Assembly: GCA_027924585.1 (NCBI GenBank)
Contig: BSBM01000871.1
Span: 62,001 to 126,000 of the forward strand
Direction: 5' to 3'
Length of the DNA: 64,000 nucleotides
Source: Larix kaempferi
Lineage: Eukaryota; Streptophyta; Pinopsida; Pinales; Pinaceae
The notes beneath the pieces are model-generated. The model saw only the letters and a program-made list of their open reading frames with translations. It searched no databases and was not told the DNA's origin. Numbering within the stretch: the first letter of the stretch is position 1; each line of letters opens with the position of its first letter. This document shows, piece after piece, positions 43,391 through 55,356 of this stretch. A program made the position numbers and the translations under genes.

Positions 43391-43929
43391 ATGATGAATG
43401 ATGAACACTGAACAAGTGATGGATGTTCAACAAAAGATTTACAAATCAAACACACTATAGAAGGCTTGTGGCTAGAAGATTCTCTTAGAAAGAGGAAGAG
43501 AATCATGATGAGATGTTTGCTCCAAGTGGATAGATAAGACCATTCTCTTAATGGTGTAATTAAAGAAGAAGTGTGAATTAGGTTCTGTATGAGTTCCCAG
43601 GATTGATAATCAATTGATGAGCTTAATAATCATCATGGGTGATGTGGATCTCAACCTTTGCTTCAAGGTTGAATATGGCTTCTATACACAGATGACATGG
43701 ATGCAAGAAGGAACTCACCACAGAGTTCGAATAATGTTGAGGCTCATATCAGTAGACCCATCTAACGAGAGATGGCACAGATAGATATGCAGAATATCAT
43801 TCAATGCAGAGTGTGAATGATGTTCAGTCACAAAGCGAGAATTGATAGTTTCTTGATAAGCTTGGGCTTTACCAAAAGTAAAGTTGTTCCTAACCTTTAC
43901 CTTAAGGTTATGGATCATACTATGTAGAT

Positions 43930-44816
43930 GATATCTTTCTGATAGGGAATAAGAAACAAATCATGAAAAGAAAGAAGAAGATGGCTGCAGAAATGAAAAT
44001 AAAAGATCTCAGATTGATGCATTACTTCCTAAATCTAGAAGTATGGCAAAGCTCGTAGGGAATCTTTCTCAACCAGGGAAAGTATGCTGAGAAATATTGA
44101 GAAGACTTGATGTGTTGGAATGGCCACTCTCGTGGATTCCAACTTAAAGTTGTTAGCAGATGACTCATCAGAGTTAGTGGATATAACTCTGTACAGACAA
44201 ATTATTGGGTCATCAATGTATCTAATAAATACTAGGTCAGATATATGCTTCGCTGTGAATACCTTGAGTCAGTATCTAGTGGAAACTAGATGTGTTCACC
44301 TATTAGCTGCAAATCATGTGATACGGTACCTAAAGGATACAATAGACTTTGATCTATGTTATTTTGGAGATCATGACTTCATATGGCTACATAGATGTTG
44401 ATTGGGCAGAAAGTGTATCAGACAGGAAGAGCACATCGAGATGATATTATTGTCTGGGATCACCCATGATCTCGTGGTTGAGCAGGAAACAATCTAGTGT
44501 GGCTCTTAGCACAAGCAGAATATATGGCTGCTTGCTCTGCTAAGTTATTAAGCAGTATGGCTTCAGGATTGTTTGACTTAGAGATAGACCCAACTATGAT
44601 CCTATGTGACAAACAGAGTTGTATCAAGATGGCAGAGGATCTAGTGTTCCAAGATATGGTGCAGAAAGGAACCAAAAGTTTGAATTTGTAACAAGTTACC
44701 AATGTACTAACCAAACTTCTATCGATCCGATGTACTAACCAAACCTCTACCTCAAATAAAGTTTTCCGAGACAAACTTAATATAGTTCAGAAGGACCCTC
44801 CTCGAAAGGGGGAGTG
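43930..44816 (+). pseudogene. Copia-2 remnant of RT and RNase H
   Basis: Readable pieces: LRLMHYFLNLEVWQS near 44010-44050; SNLKLLADDSSELVDITLYRQIIGSSMYLINTRSDICFAVNTL (44135-44265), homologous to Copia-1; VIRYLKDT; the RNase H end with AEYMAACSAK near 44517; and at the end FRDKLNIVQKDPPRKG before the TGA at 44816. The YVDD part is missing. Indels and stops throughout; not functional. Confidence 0.8.
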
Positions 44817-44938
44817 ATGTGATAACTCATGATGAGATTGCCTGCATCGACAGTGAGGTCGATGATGAGGATACCTATATTAGTGATGCCGACAGAGAGG
44901 TTGGTGGATGGTCCTTAGATAGGGTCTAATGTGACAAG

Positions 44939-45300
44939 GGGATTGCATCATCCTTGAACATATCTTCTAAAGAGAGCCGTAGACGTATGTCTTCGAGAAT
45001 GATGTCCTTGGTGGACATGATAGGATTGCATCATCCTCAAGAGAGCCGTAGACGTATGTCTTCGAGAATGAAGTCCTTGGTGGAAATGATAGGATTGCAT
45101 CATCCGCAAGAGATCCGTAGACGTATGTCTTCGAGAATGAAGTCCTTGGTGGACATGATAGGATTGCATCATCCTCAAGAGAGCCGTAGACGTATGTCTT
45201 CGAGAATGAATTCCTTGGTGGACATTTGGGGATTGAATCATCCCTGCACTTCAATCCTAAAGTGAGCCGTAGACAGATGTCTCCGAGAAAGAAGAGGATT
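44939..45300 (+). repeat. Copia-2 tandem array A, 69-bp unit
   Basis: Units starting GGATTGCATCATCC at 45023, 45092, 45161 and about 45230 are 69 bp apart, with a longer first unit at 44940. Each contains GAGCCGTAGACGTATGTCTTC and a CCTTGGTGGA word. Open frames on both strands are repeat artefacts. Confidence 0.9.
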
Positions 45301-45379
45301 GTATCATCCGTGGACTTTAGTCCTAAAGTGATCCGTAGACATGATGTCTCCGAGAACAAAATCCTGAATTAACAAGTAA

Positions 45380-46065
45380 GGGGATTGGATCATCCTCGAA
45401 TTTTAGTCCTTTGAATTGAGCCGTAGACATGATGTCTCCGAGAACAAAATCCTGAATTAACAGGTAAGGGGATTGGATCGTCCTCAGACTTTAGTCCTTT
45501 GAATTGAGCCGTAGACATGATGTCTCCGAGAACAAAATCCTGAATTAACAGGTAAGGGGATTGGATCGTCCTCGAACTTTAGTCCTTTGAATTGAGCCGT
45601 AGACATGATGTCTCCGAGAACAAAATCCTGAATTAACAGGTAAGGGGATTGGATCGTCCTCGGAATTTAGTCCTTTGAATTGAGCCGTAGACATGATGTC
45701 TTTGAGAACAAAATCCTGAATGAATAGGTAAGGGGATTGGATCATCCTCGGACTTTAGTCCTTTGAATTGAGCCGTAGACATGATGTCTCCGAGAACAAA
45801 ATCCTGAATTAACAGGTAAGGGGATTGGATCGTCCTCGGACTTTAGTCCTTTGAATTGAGCCATAGACATGATGTCTCCGAGAAAAAAATCCTGAATGAA
45901 CAGGTAAGGGGATTGGATCGTCCTCGGACTTTATTCCTTTGAATTGAGCCGTAGACATGATGTCTCCGAGAACAAAATCCTGAATGAACAGGTAAGGGGA
46001 TTGGATCATCCTCGGACTTTAGTCCTTTGAATTGAGCCGTAGACATGAGGTCTCCGAGAATTGAA
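45380..46065 (+). repeat. Copia-2 tandem array B, 88-bp unit, 8 copies
   Basis: GGGGATTGGATCGTCC recurs at 45380, 45468, 45556, 45644, 45732, 45820, 45908 and 45996, exactly 88 bp apart. The unit shares the head GGATTG-ATC-TCC and the GAGCCGTAGACAT tail with array A, so it is a derivative. Confidence 0.92.
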
Positions 46066-46410
46066 TGATAGGACTGGATCGTCCCTGAGCTTCGGTTCAA
46101 AAGGTACATGATAGGACTGGATCGTCCCTGAGCTTCGGTTCAAAAGGTACATGATAGGACTGGATCGTCCCTGAGCTTCGGTTCAAAAGGTACATGATAG
46201 GACTGGATCGTCCCTGAGCTTCGGTTCAAAAGGTACATGATAGGACTGGATTGTCCCTGAGCTTTGGTTCAAAAGGTACATGATAGGACTGGATCGTCCC
46301 TGTGCCTCGGTTCAAAAGGTACATGATAGGACTGGATCGTCCCTAAGCTTCGGTTCAAAAGGTAGATGATAGGACTGGATCGTCCCTGGACTTCGGTTCA
46401 AAAGGTACAT
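46066..46410 (+). repeat. Copia-2 tandem array C, 43-bp unit, 8 copies
   Basis: Unit ATGATAGGACTGGATCGTCC followed by CTGAGCTTCGGTTCAAAAGGTAC; 46108 to 46151 shows the 43-bp step. The GGACTGGATCGTCC head links it to array B. Confidence 0.92.
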
Positions 46411-46469
46411 GACTGGATTGCATCATCCATGGACCTATGTCCTAAAGAGAGCAGGATTGATCATCTTGT

Positions 46470-46705
46470 AATATGATTGTCTATGTTGATGTGGTTACTT
46501 GTATCGGTATGGATACTCGTATTGATGATGTGGTTACTTGTATCGGTAGGATACTTGTATTGATGATGTGGTTACTTGTATCGGTAGGATACTTGTATTG
46601 ATGATGTGGTCACTTGTATCGGTAGGATACTTGTATTGATGATGTGGTTACTTGTATTGGTAGGATACTTGTATTGATGATGTGGTTACTTGTATCGGTA
46701 TGGAT
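46470..46705 (+). repeat. Copia-2 tandem array D, about 38-bp unit, 6 copies
   Basis: GATGATGTGGTTACTTGTAT followed by CGGTAGGATACTTGTATT, repeated with small changes. Confidence 0.88.
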
Positions 46706-46990
46706 ACTTGTGTGATGACGATGCTGATGATCGTGTGATGACGATGCTGATGATCGTGTGCTGACGATGCTGATGATCGTGTGATGACGATGCTGATGAT
46801 CGTGTGATGACGATGCTGATGATCATATGATGACGATGCTGCTAATCGTGTGATGACGATGCTGATGATCGTGTGATGACGATGCTGATGATCGTATGAT
46901 GATGATGCTGATGATCGTGTGCTGACGATGCTGATGATCGTGTGATGATGATGCTGATGATCGTGAGATGACGATACTGATGATCGTGAG
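46706..46990 (+). repeat. Copia-2 tandem array E, 23-bp unit, about 12 copies
   Basis: ACGATGCTGATGATCGTGTG plus ATG or CTG, in direct succession. The apparent coding frame on the minus strand (HHHTIISIVITRSSAS type) is only the repeat read through. Confidence 0.9.
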
Positions 46991-47200
46991 GATCTAGATG
47001 TTGATGTTGTTGTAGCTGTTCCAGTGCTGCAGAAGATAAAGACTCAGTACTGAAGATGTTGATGTTCCAGTATTGAAGATGTTCCAATAACTGCTTGAGT
47101 TACTGATGATGTTGAGAAAGCTTCCAATGATTTATAGATGTATCATGTATGATGTTGATGACTCCTTGCTCGTGCAGATACTGTTATAATATCCTTCTCG

Positions 47201-47211
47201 TTAAGGGGGAG
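47201..47211 (+). other. Copia-2 polypurine tract
   Basis: TTAAGGGGGAG immediately before the TGTTGAG start of the 3' LTR. Confidence 0.9.
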
Positions 47212-47815
47212 TGTTGAGATATTGTAACTTCAAATTTTATTATATTTGTACTTTATTATTCTAGAGATGTTTCATTCCTCCTTGAAGACCTTATTGTATA
47301 TTCGGAGATGTTTATTCCTCCGTTGGAATGTGTTAACTCAGGTTATTAGACTTCCCTAGTGGGGGTCGGCCCTATGTGTGTTATGTGGGTCAAAGGGTTA
47401 TTAGACCACCCTAGAGGGGTCGGCCCAATCAGTTGTAGTGGGGTATTTAACCCATTGGTTAAATACGAGCCTACATGTACTTGTGTAAAAGATATGTTAG
47501 AGTAGTGTATAAATAGAGGAGGTGTGTTCCTCATTTGACACACTCACTCACTTGAGAGTAGCGCACTTGTGGACGAGAGGTCTACTATGATGGAGGAGGA
47601 GATCATGTCTTTGGTTTGCATCTTTGTATATTGCTGGTCATCTATATTGAGGAAGCTTTACTGGGTTTTCTACCCCATGAGGGTTTCCCAGGATAAATCT
47701 GTGTCTCTTGTGTTTATGCTATGCTTGTTGTTTCTTCAGTGATCCTATATATGCTATGATTGTGAAATGGAATGTAATGCTGCTATTTTCTATCTTAGCA
47801 TACTAAATCTTAACA
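47212..47815 (+). repeat. Copia-2 3' LTR
   Basis: 604 bp, colinear with 40322-40925 and followed by TTCTC. Confidence 0.9.
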
Positions 47816-47820
47816 TTCTC

Positions 47821-48490
47821 CATCGATCCTTTCGAAAAGAACCTACGAACAGGCTGAGGTCTCACCCGAGGAGAAGTTATGGGGGATTACAGAAGCAGGT
47901 TTCTGTAATCAGGTAATGTGTGGTTATGAAACTGGCTCGGGCGAAGTTCTCCTGACCTTGCATATACTTGTAGCTACTGCGCACAAATGGGACTGTGCAC
48001 TTCGCAACTTATTCAATATAATACAAGAGCGCACCTCTGGGATGGCACTTCACTTCGCAATCGCAAACTCTTACAGACTTCATTGATTTAGTGTTATCCA
48101 ACTAACTTATATATTCAACATGCTCGAAATTACTTGTACATTCAGTTATACGTGTTCAATACTTAACATATTATTCTCATCATTCATACATGTGAAACTA
48201 CATATAAAAGAATGAACCTACTCAAACATGAACATAAACTTAAGCAATCTCACAGATTCAATCACACAACATAAGTATTTACGTGTTTCACCCCCAGGAT
48301 GGGAGCTACATCCACATGAACTATTTTTTTTATTAATGGGAAGGGACAACAGTTCCAGTCTGCGCACTCAGTTGCAAGCTATTCTCTCTACAATGGGTCT
48401 CGGTGCACTCAGCTGCAGAGCCTCTTCTCTCTTATGTTCTTACAATACAAAATGGAGACGAAAAAATGACCAACCCTTCCCTTACAAAAT
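47821..48490 (-). other. GyC 5' leader and R/U5 region, inferred
   Basis: Continues GyC after the Copia-2 insertion. No coding frame. The LTR inner border and primer site could not be fixed. Confidence 0.35.
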
Positions 48491-48493
48491 TGT

Positions 48494-48505
48494 CCCTTTT
48501 ATAGA
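48494..48505 (-). promoter_or_regulatory. TATA box, probable GyC 5' LTR promoter
   Basis: The minus strand reads TCTATAAAAGGG. It points toward GyC gag and lies where the 5' LTR promoter of GyC would be expected. Upstream (48900-49090) are repeated ACTTCGCTTTCC-type words that could be U3 elements. Confidence 0.4.
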
Positions 48506-49099
48506 TCATGCCCGAAGGTCACGTCTTTACAATCATTGAGGGCCAAAATACCTATACTACCCAAAAATCCCCCCAAAATGGCACGGTTACCCCGCTAACC
48601 AGGCCTATTGTAGTCGACAACTACATCACTTTCCTTCGACCACCTTTCTATGTTGCTTCTGGCTCTGATGCCCCTTCTGACAGCCACGGTTTTGACAACG
48701 TGGCTCTGGATGCATTCTGGCATGTCCCTTTCTGCCGCTTTGCTTCATCTGTCTCTATCGGTTCATCGTTCTGCTTCTAACAGTTTCCGCCGCTCTAGCT
48801 ATCTTAGTTTTTTTTGTACTAAGGCGACAAGTCGCTTTCCTCCAATTCCGCATTGCTCCTCACCCTGCTCCTGAGATTCTACGGAGTGGCTTACCCAAAA
48901 TAGGTCATTGTTGGACCTTGCTTCGCTTGTACTTCCTTGCCAAATATAACTGTTGCATTGGCGCTACGCATCAACAAAACTACGTCATGCTTGGACTTCG
49001 CTTTCCCACTGTGCTTATGTAGACTTTGCTTTTCAAACTACGCTTACTTGGACTTCGCTTTCCCAAAAACTATGCCAACTTGGGCCATGCCCAACATGA

Positions 49100-49620
49100 G
49101 TAAAATACTTAATTTTATTGAATATTTTATTAAAATAATTAAATATTTAATAAAATATTTTTTTTAGAAATAAATATATTATGATGATGATGATAGCCCC
49201 CATAGACAAATTGACCTAAAATTTTATTCCTATGCTCAAAATTTATTAAATTTATAAATTTTAATAAAATACCAATATTAACTAAATTCATAACTATTTT
49301 ATTATTATAATATATTTATTTCTTTATTAAAAAAAATATTTTCATATAAAACAAAATTTATTTGATTTCAAAATTAATTTTCAAAAACACATATTATGGT
49401 CAAAGGCTTCAAAGCACAAGTATGAGAAATTTTACATGTAATTCTACTAGATCATAATTTTATAATTTTAATAAAATCTTATTTCTCTTATCAATATTTA
49501 TCTAAGTTAATTTCATAATTTAATAAAATATTTTTATTACATTTTTATTTATTTATTTATTTTAATAAAATATTTAAAGTATTTATTTCAATAAATAAAT
49601 ACAGGTGTCAATCATAATGA
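49100..49620. repeat. AT-rich stretch with recurrent TTTAATAAAATATTT words
   Basis: Over 500 bases dominated by A and T, with many variants of TTTAATAAAAT. No gene. Probably LTR-derived or a decayed element. Confidence 0.6.
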
Positions 49621-50437
49621 TGAAGTGGATAAGAAGCATGATAGTATGAGCGAATGCTCCATACTAAAATTTAGCCTCCATAGAATCCAATAACACACTA
49701 AATTGTGAACCAATGAGAGGCTCTGACTGTGAATGAGGTGCAACAACTCGGTGATGATCCGAGAAGAATTCGAAATAGAAGTATCATGAGAGAACAAAGG
49801 GGTGTGTCTAACTTATTGAGGAAATGTGCTACCAACCATGTAGGAACTTGTAGGAGACTAGATAATGGAAGTGATAGCACAACTAATAGCTTCACACTGC
49901 ATATTGGACTTCCCATTAATGATTATATTACCATCTTTCACACCAGTGAATTCATTGGAAGGAGGTGGATCTGCCAAAATAACTAGCATAGGATCCTTAG
50001 TATCTCAATTATGATAGGAGAAAAACAATGAGAGATGGAGATGGATGAGTTCTTCCACAATGGAGGTCTGAGTGTCCTCTCTTTGATCAGCTGAATGTGA
50101 ATATGAGAAATCAAATTTCTCTTGAACTTCTATAGCAACAACAGAAGGATTCAGTTCAAGGATACTTTCACCAATTCGAACTTTTTGTTGAGATTTCTGC
50201 CATTTGATCTTCATACCTACAAAACAAACTCTATGGAAAATCTTATACCAGAATAATATTTGGATATAAGCTATGAAATCTACTTTAGTCGGTAGGCACA
50301 TTCAGGAGTGCATAACACACAGGAAGACTCCAATGGAAAACCAAAGGACTCAACACAATATCCCTAGGAATTATGTGGTAACTCCATTGCTTCTAGTGCG
50401 TTACTGCAAGCAGCTATGTTCAACCTAAGCTCCCTAA
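49621..50437 (-). other. Remnant of internal region of a third Copia element
   Basis: Lies inside the primer site at 50438-50449. No recognisable gag motif; short open pieces (50301-50005) have no family signature. Assigned by position only. Confidence 0.35.
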
Positions 50438-50449
50438 GTTCTAATACCA
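50438..50449 (-). other. Primer binding site of a third Copia element
   Basis: The minus strand reads TGGTATTAGAAC, followed by TTAGGGAGC. It is two mismatches from the tRNA-Met site and abuts an LTR beginning at 50450. Confidence 0.6.
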
Positions 50450-51100
50450 TGTAGAAATTCTAAATAGGTTCAACACCATGCAATAATTTTACAAGCCAGG
50501 ATCTAGAAACAAAGTAGTAGTCCTCACCAAGAATTTACACAAAGATCAGCAGAAATAAGAAGAAATAATGAAGTAGAAACATATGAGATAGAACTCACTT
50601 GGAATAAACTCCATCATCTTATTATTCAATAACATGATTACAATATATAATACATCCCATAGGGATAGTTTGAGAACCTCTAAGGGATTTCGAATGGATC
50701 ACATGTGTCAGTATTAGAAAAGACAAAACCCCCCCTATATGGCAAGTATTGATCTCCAACTCATAGCGAAAGGTCACAAATTGGCTAGGAGGGCCTAGAT
50801 AGCCCATGAGTGACCAAAAATCAACCAGTTAATGGATTTTTTGATAAAAGGAAGGAATATGTTTAGGCACAAAGTTGCAAACTTTCCCAAGTCATCCTAG
50901 TGTCCCTAATTCATCCTAATCCAAGAGAAAAGTAGAATAAATATGCTTTAACCCACAAAAGCTGGATTAAAGCAAGATATAGTAGGATGGGTGCTTTAGC
51001 TTTATAAAAGCATTGTAAAAGAATCAAGAGGGTGCTATTGTGGATAAAATATCACAAAGGTGGAAAAAATATGCACTAGATAGCCAACTAACATAATCTA
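50450..51100 (-). repeat. 5' LTR of a third Copia element, right edge uncertain
   Basis: Starts next to the primer site (minus-strand end CTACA). Contains an AATAATAAG-type signal on the minus strand near 50620. The outer border is not resolved. Confidence 0.45.
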
Positions 51101-51244
51101 AACCACTAGGAAGCAAAATAATTGCATATACTAAGGTCTAGATGGTTAATTTGTTCTGAAAAGGAACTCTTTGTTTTTTTTACAATGATACCACCTATGA
51201 CAAGGTAGAGATCGAGATAGAAGGTAACCAAGTACCTTCTAGTA

Positions 51245-52380
51245 CAACCTATGGTTGATGATGGACACCAAGCTAACCAAATCGGCTGCCTTTCACCCCT
51301 AAACCAATGTGAAGACATAGGTGGTCAACATGATGATTTTGCATATGCTGAGAATGTGAAACTCCAAACATCACCGCACATTGGATTAGAGATTTCCTTG
51401 TGTTCAACATATTTATAATAGATCCCTTCATATTTATACTAGCCAAAACCCTTTTGAGGTATGGTTGGGGTTCCAACCATTAGCCCCAATTGATGTACCA
51501 TTTCCCATTGCATATACAAATGAAGAGTCATCCCATTATCAAACCTAGTTTGATAGGGCCTCCACATTTGTTCAGAAAATACACCACATCCAACAACATG
51601 TTCATGGAATCTTGCAAAAATCCAATGCCAAGTATAAGCAATGACATGACCAACATTGGGTTCCACATAAGTTTCATCTTGGCGATAAGGTATGTTTCAA
51701 TTTATAGAAAGAGCATCTCACAGGGCCCCATCGAAATCTCTACTCACTTCGATATGAAACTTACACCATCACCAAGGATGTGGGCTCGAGAACTCTTTCG
51801 AGTTAAGTATTTCCCCGTTCCTCTCCTTGAACCATGTCTTTAATGTGGAGCTTCTTTGACCAGTGTATTTTTTAAGGATTCTAATAGCATACTTAAGTGT
51901 AGTATTCTAGGCAATTATTTTGGATTGAAAAAAAACACATATATAGATAGGTAGGCGATTACTAAATATGAAACATACAATTTATTACTGAAACTAGTAA
52001 TTTTTGGCAAATATTATGATATATATGTGTGTGTGTGTGTGTAAATATAGGCGATATTAGAGGCTAAAAATGACTAAATAGCGAATTTATTTTTTGAAAC
52101 AAATACCCAAAATAGCCAATTGGAAAAAATTTGCCCCTAAAAGTTTCCCTGACTTCAACCATATTTTCCACCTCTCTTTGACACCTCATGGGTAGTCGAG
52201 CACTTGGTCCCTACAAAACTCAATCCTTATTGCATTGAGAAGGCTACAGTCAACCGGATCAAGGACACTAAGATGAAGGCCACTCTCCAGAAGAACTTCC
52301 AACTGTATCAAGTCATCAAAGCAATGCCTCACAAGGATTTAGATTCAGGAGAAGTTTCCTCGTCTAATGGACAAACTTAA
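51245..52380 (+). pseudogene. Chromovirus-like integrase C-terminal half, decayed
   Basis: Readable blocks: MDTKLTKSAAFHP (51260), HNYN-like HIYNRSLH (51410), NPFEVWLGFQPLAPIDVPFPIA (51450-51520), QKSNAKYK and HKFHLGDKV (51610-51690), KEHLTGPHRNLYSLRYETYTITK, FELSISPFLSLNHVFNVELL (51800-51855). After a 290-base insertion it goes on with LQPYFPPLFDTSWVVEHLVPTKLNPYCIEKA and MKATLQKNFQLYQVIKA, likely the spacer and chromodomain-like tail. Many stops. It belongs to the same broad family as GyB but a different subfamily. Confidence 0.75.
51863..52152. mobile_element. 290-bp insertion in the integrase remnant
   Basis: Interrupts the LRPYF reading. CTTTGACCA (51854-51862) and CTTCAACCA (52153-52161) could be a 9-base duplication with two mismatches. 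The insert is AT-rich, holds a TG microsatellite at about 52026-52043, and shows no convincing terminal inverted repeats. It could be a MULE-type MITE or a simple indel. Confidence 0.35.
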
Positions 52381-52403
52381 CACAATGGGGACCATTAATC
52401 CCT

Positions 52404-52420
52404 AAGGGGGGGTGGGGACT
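52404..52420 (+). other. Polypurine tract before the 52427 LTR
   Basis: AAGGGGGGGTGGGGACT, then AATTCA and TGTTGATAC. Typical of a 3' end of a gypsy element. Confidence 0.65.
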
Positions 52421-52426
52421 AATTCA

Positions 52427-53033
52427 TGTTGATACTAGTGGCCACCCACATGTTACACTAATTTACAATGTTTCTCCATCCTCTTGGAAATTTTGTACAT
52501 TTTTTTGGGTCCCAAAATTCTGAGTCTACTTTGAGGACCTAAATGAGGTTTTTGGCCAATTGAGTGGCCGAGGGTTGCCATGCCATTCATTGACGCCAAT
52601 AAAAAGTTTAAATTCTTTCAAATGAGATAACGAGCACCCTAAAGAAATATCGTATGCAAAATTTGTGCCCCGATGATGTTGACATATCAACTAGCCACCT
52701 CATGGCACATAAATCCTTTTGGTGCTTCATCTCCTACGGTTAAGTTTTTGAAAGTTAGAGTTTTTTCCTCTTTATGCTAATGATAAAAATTACCTTTGCA
52801 GTCTCTTTGTAATCATCTTTTGTGAATGATCATAGCCAACACATCTCCATTCAAAGATAATCTACCACCATCTGAGCTAGTTTGTATTGCATTGTAGTTT
52901 ATAGTGTTTTTTAGTTCCATTCATTAATAGAATTTGGGTTTTATTGTACTATTGTGATTTCTACAAAATATTTCTATGTGTGCTTCAATTTTGAATTGCT
53001 CCATTCATTTCATTCTCCAAATAATCCAAATCA
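52427..53033 (+). repeat. Gypsy LTR lying between an integrase end and a gag start
   Basis: 607 bp from TGTTGATAC to AATCA. It has a polypurine tract on its left and a primer-site-like TGTTATTAGAGC on its right (53035-53046; 10 of 12 bases match tRNA-Met). It therefore serves as 3' LTR for the left part and 5' LTR for the right part. Confidence 0.6.
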
Positions 53034-53289
53034 ATGTTATTAGAGCAATTTGCTTGTATTGTTTCTTAGTGCATGTCCCCAATGCAATTTGAATATCGAG
53101 AGTTCAGTCTCAAACTAGTTGATCTTGGGGTAATATGCTCATGTTGGACTAGGAAACAACGCATGGTGGGAGAAGAAAAGAGAGATGATAGTGCATGAGA
53201 TCCTATTAATTTTTTTCTTGAGGAATCCCTTGTGTGATAGAGGAACGATATGATTGATAATTTCACCCACATACTTCAACTACTACCAA

Positions 53290-54187
53290 TGGCGGTAGAG
53301 AAACATTAAATGAGAATCCATTTCAAAGGTGATTTCCTGGCAAGGTAAAATTTAAATTTAATGTTCTCTTATTTGAAGTCTAGATATATACAAATGCTTT
53401 GGAGACGTGGTTAATTATGTTAGAGTGTTACTTCTCTATTCAAAATGTTTATGACAACAAAAATATCACCTTCACACTCCTTAAGTCCCTCCCCCATGTC
53501 AAATATTGGCGAGACCATTACTACAAGATGCATGGTGAAGATGATTCTAATATATACAGGACAAAATACACTTGGGAATATTTTGTCGATGTCGTCAAGA
53601 AATTCTACCTTGTTGAAAACTATGATGATGAATACACAATATGGACAACTTTGTGCCAGGAGAGAGACTAGACGGTGTTGGCCCTTCACCAATATATTCC
53701 ATATGTACACTCAAAGCTATGAATCAGAGGTTTTAACAACACTTGGTATTAATGTATTGTACTGCCATGTATATGTACATCTAGACATAGATGATTTCCT
53801 CAACAGCTCCTTATTGGGAGCTTCTTATCGGTGTGCTATCAAGATCGAGAAATTTTTAAAAAAAAATAATTAGCAAGAGTTTGGGTTTGAAAATTAACAA
53901 CAGTTGAAGCTTGGTAATGGTGTCCCTAATTCACAAAACAAAGGATAGAGGAAGGATTGAAAAAATCATGACAACTAGGCCAAGCCATAGGTAAAGAAGG
54001 TAACAAGAAATTGAAGGACACCAGAAAGTGGTGCGAGTTCCAAAAAATCACCTATTACAACATTGATGAATGTCGCTCAAAAAAATCATTGTTGGTTGAG
54101 ATGAAATCCTCATATCTAAAACCTGGATTAGAATATGATTCAAAGAAAGGAAAATAAAAGTGAATCATTGATATAGAACCTAGTTCC
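53290..54187 (+). pseudogene. Gypsy gag start, decayed and truncated by Tat-2
   Basis: Reads ETWLIMLECYFSIQNVYDNKNITFTLLKSLPHVKYWRDHY (53400-53525), then WEYFVDVVKKFYLVENYDDEYTIWTTLCQERD to 53671. After a stop and a frameshift it continues with FTNIFHMY, FLNSSLLGASYRCAIKIE (53790-53850) and a knuckle-like KWCEFQKITYYNIDECRSK (54030-54075). The reading is lost exactly where TGTTGGC begins at 54188, which supports an insertion there. This gag type accompanies chromovirus-like pol genes. Confidence 0.75.
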
Positions 54188-54670
54188 TGTTGGCAGCAAG
54201 CAACAACCTCTTCGCTTCTTGACAAAGTGAAGAGAGATCAGTCCTTTATGTGATAAATGAATTAAAAATTATATAGAGCTCCTTCAGAATCTTTGATTCT
54301 GAAGGTGCTCTTAATCAAAGAAAAGGTAATTAATGACTCTAAAAACTGATATGGACTTGATCATTGAATTTGGTTTTTGAATCAAGGATTGATAAGTTTC
54401 TTAAATTCTCGTTTAAAATTGTTCAAAATATTGAAACGAGTTTATGTGACTTAAGGTTTTTGTGTCCAAGAAATATCATTAAGCGCATTGTTTAGGGTAG
54501 TCTTAGTCTTAAGACTAAGTGAATTTGGGAATCTAATATCATGAGTAATATCCTATCATAAACTTTGTTAGTATCATACTTAATCGATAAATGATGGTTT
54601 ATATAGGAAACATTTCACATATGATAAATACCCTATCTAATGATATATACTATAGTGTGTTAATACCATG

Positions 54671-54708
54671 TATAAAGTTTTCGACTTAGTATTGTATATA
54701 TATATAGT
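54671..54708 (+). promoter_or_regulatory. TATA-like elements in the Tat-2 LTR
   Basis: TATAAAG at 54671-54677 and GTATATATATATAG at about 54694-54707. Either could drive a transcript that begins with the 534-codon frame about 600 bases downstream. Confidence 0.35.
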
Positions 54709-55356
54709 CTGTACATATAAATAAAATAAACACCAAGCTGGCCATTTCATTAATACATACTCAACCTTAAAAAACGCAATCTATGGATCTTCATGACACG
54801 ACGTAATATCATAGGATAATGATGATCGTTTGATGAACTGACCAGGCGTTAAATCAACGGTTAAATTGATAAACCTTTGGATCGGTGAGCTGGCATGGAA
54901 ACGTGGCCTTCACCATTTGATAGACTCGACAATTGTATGCATTTGGCATCACCGTGTTGACAGTGTTAATCACTAACACTCATTTCAAACTATGGCCATC
55001 GTACTTATAATAATGAACCACTGTCAATAATCAATGATCTTAATAATGGTTATATCAGTTGTCATATCGCTGGTTCACCAAGTTAAGCAATTTTCGTATT
55101 GCTGGTTCGTTAAGTCAAGTAGTGATCACTACTTGGCGAGGTCAAAACGCAGATAAGTTAGCATAAGCCATGATGTAGCATGAAAGTGTAATATTTATCA
55201 CCGTCCCGCTAAAATGGTAGGTTTAGAGATTTGATTTTGATCAGATTTCGCGCATGTGAAGATTTTTCTGGTATGTCGTGTGTGTGGATACCTATTCCAT
55301 CGGTTTTCACATTTCCTTTCATTCCATGACTAAACCCAAACAGTGTTGAAGAAACC

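Larger units (their letters stand above)
40322..47815 (+). mobile_element. Copia-2: non-autonomous Ty1/copia element with tandem-repeat 3' region
   Basis: 7,494 bp with 604-bp LTRs differing at about 20 positions (about 3.3%), exact TTCTC duplication, tRNA-Met-like primer site and polypurine tract. Gag, protease and integrase are not detectable; only the end of RT and RNase H remains (43930-44816). The rest is a leader with a 177-bp duplication, a splice-site-rich block shared with Copia-1, and 2.1 kb of tandem repeats. Inserted in the 5' part of GyC. Confidence 0.9.

Noticed and set aside
44939-46990. CRISPR-like regular repeats
   Set aside because: Units are directly adjacent with no unique spacers, and the setting is an LTR retrotransposon in plant DNA. 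They are tandem repeats.
46842-47087. His/Ile/Ser-rich open frame on the minus strand
   Set aside because: Produced by the 23-bp array E and its flank, not a protein gene.
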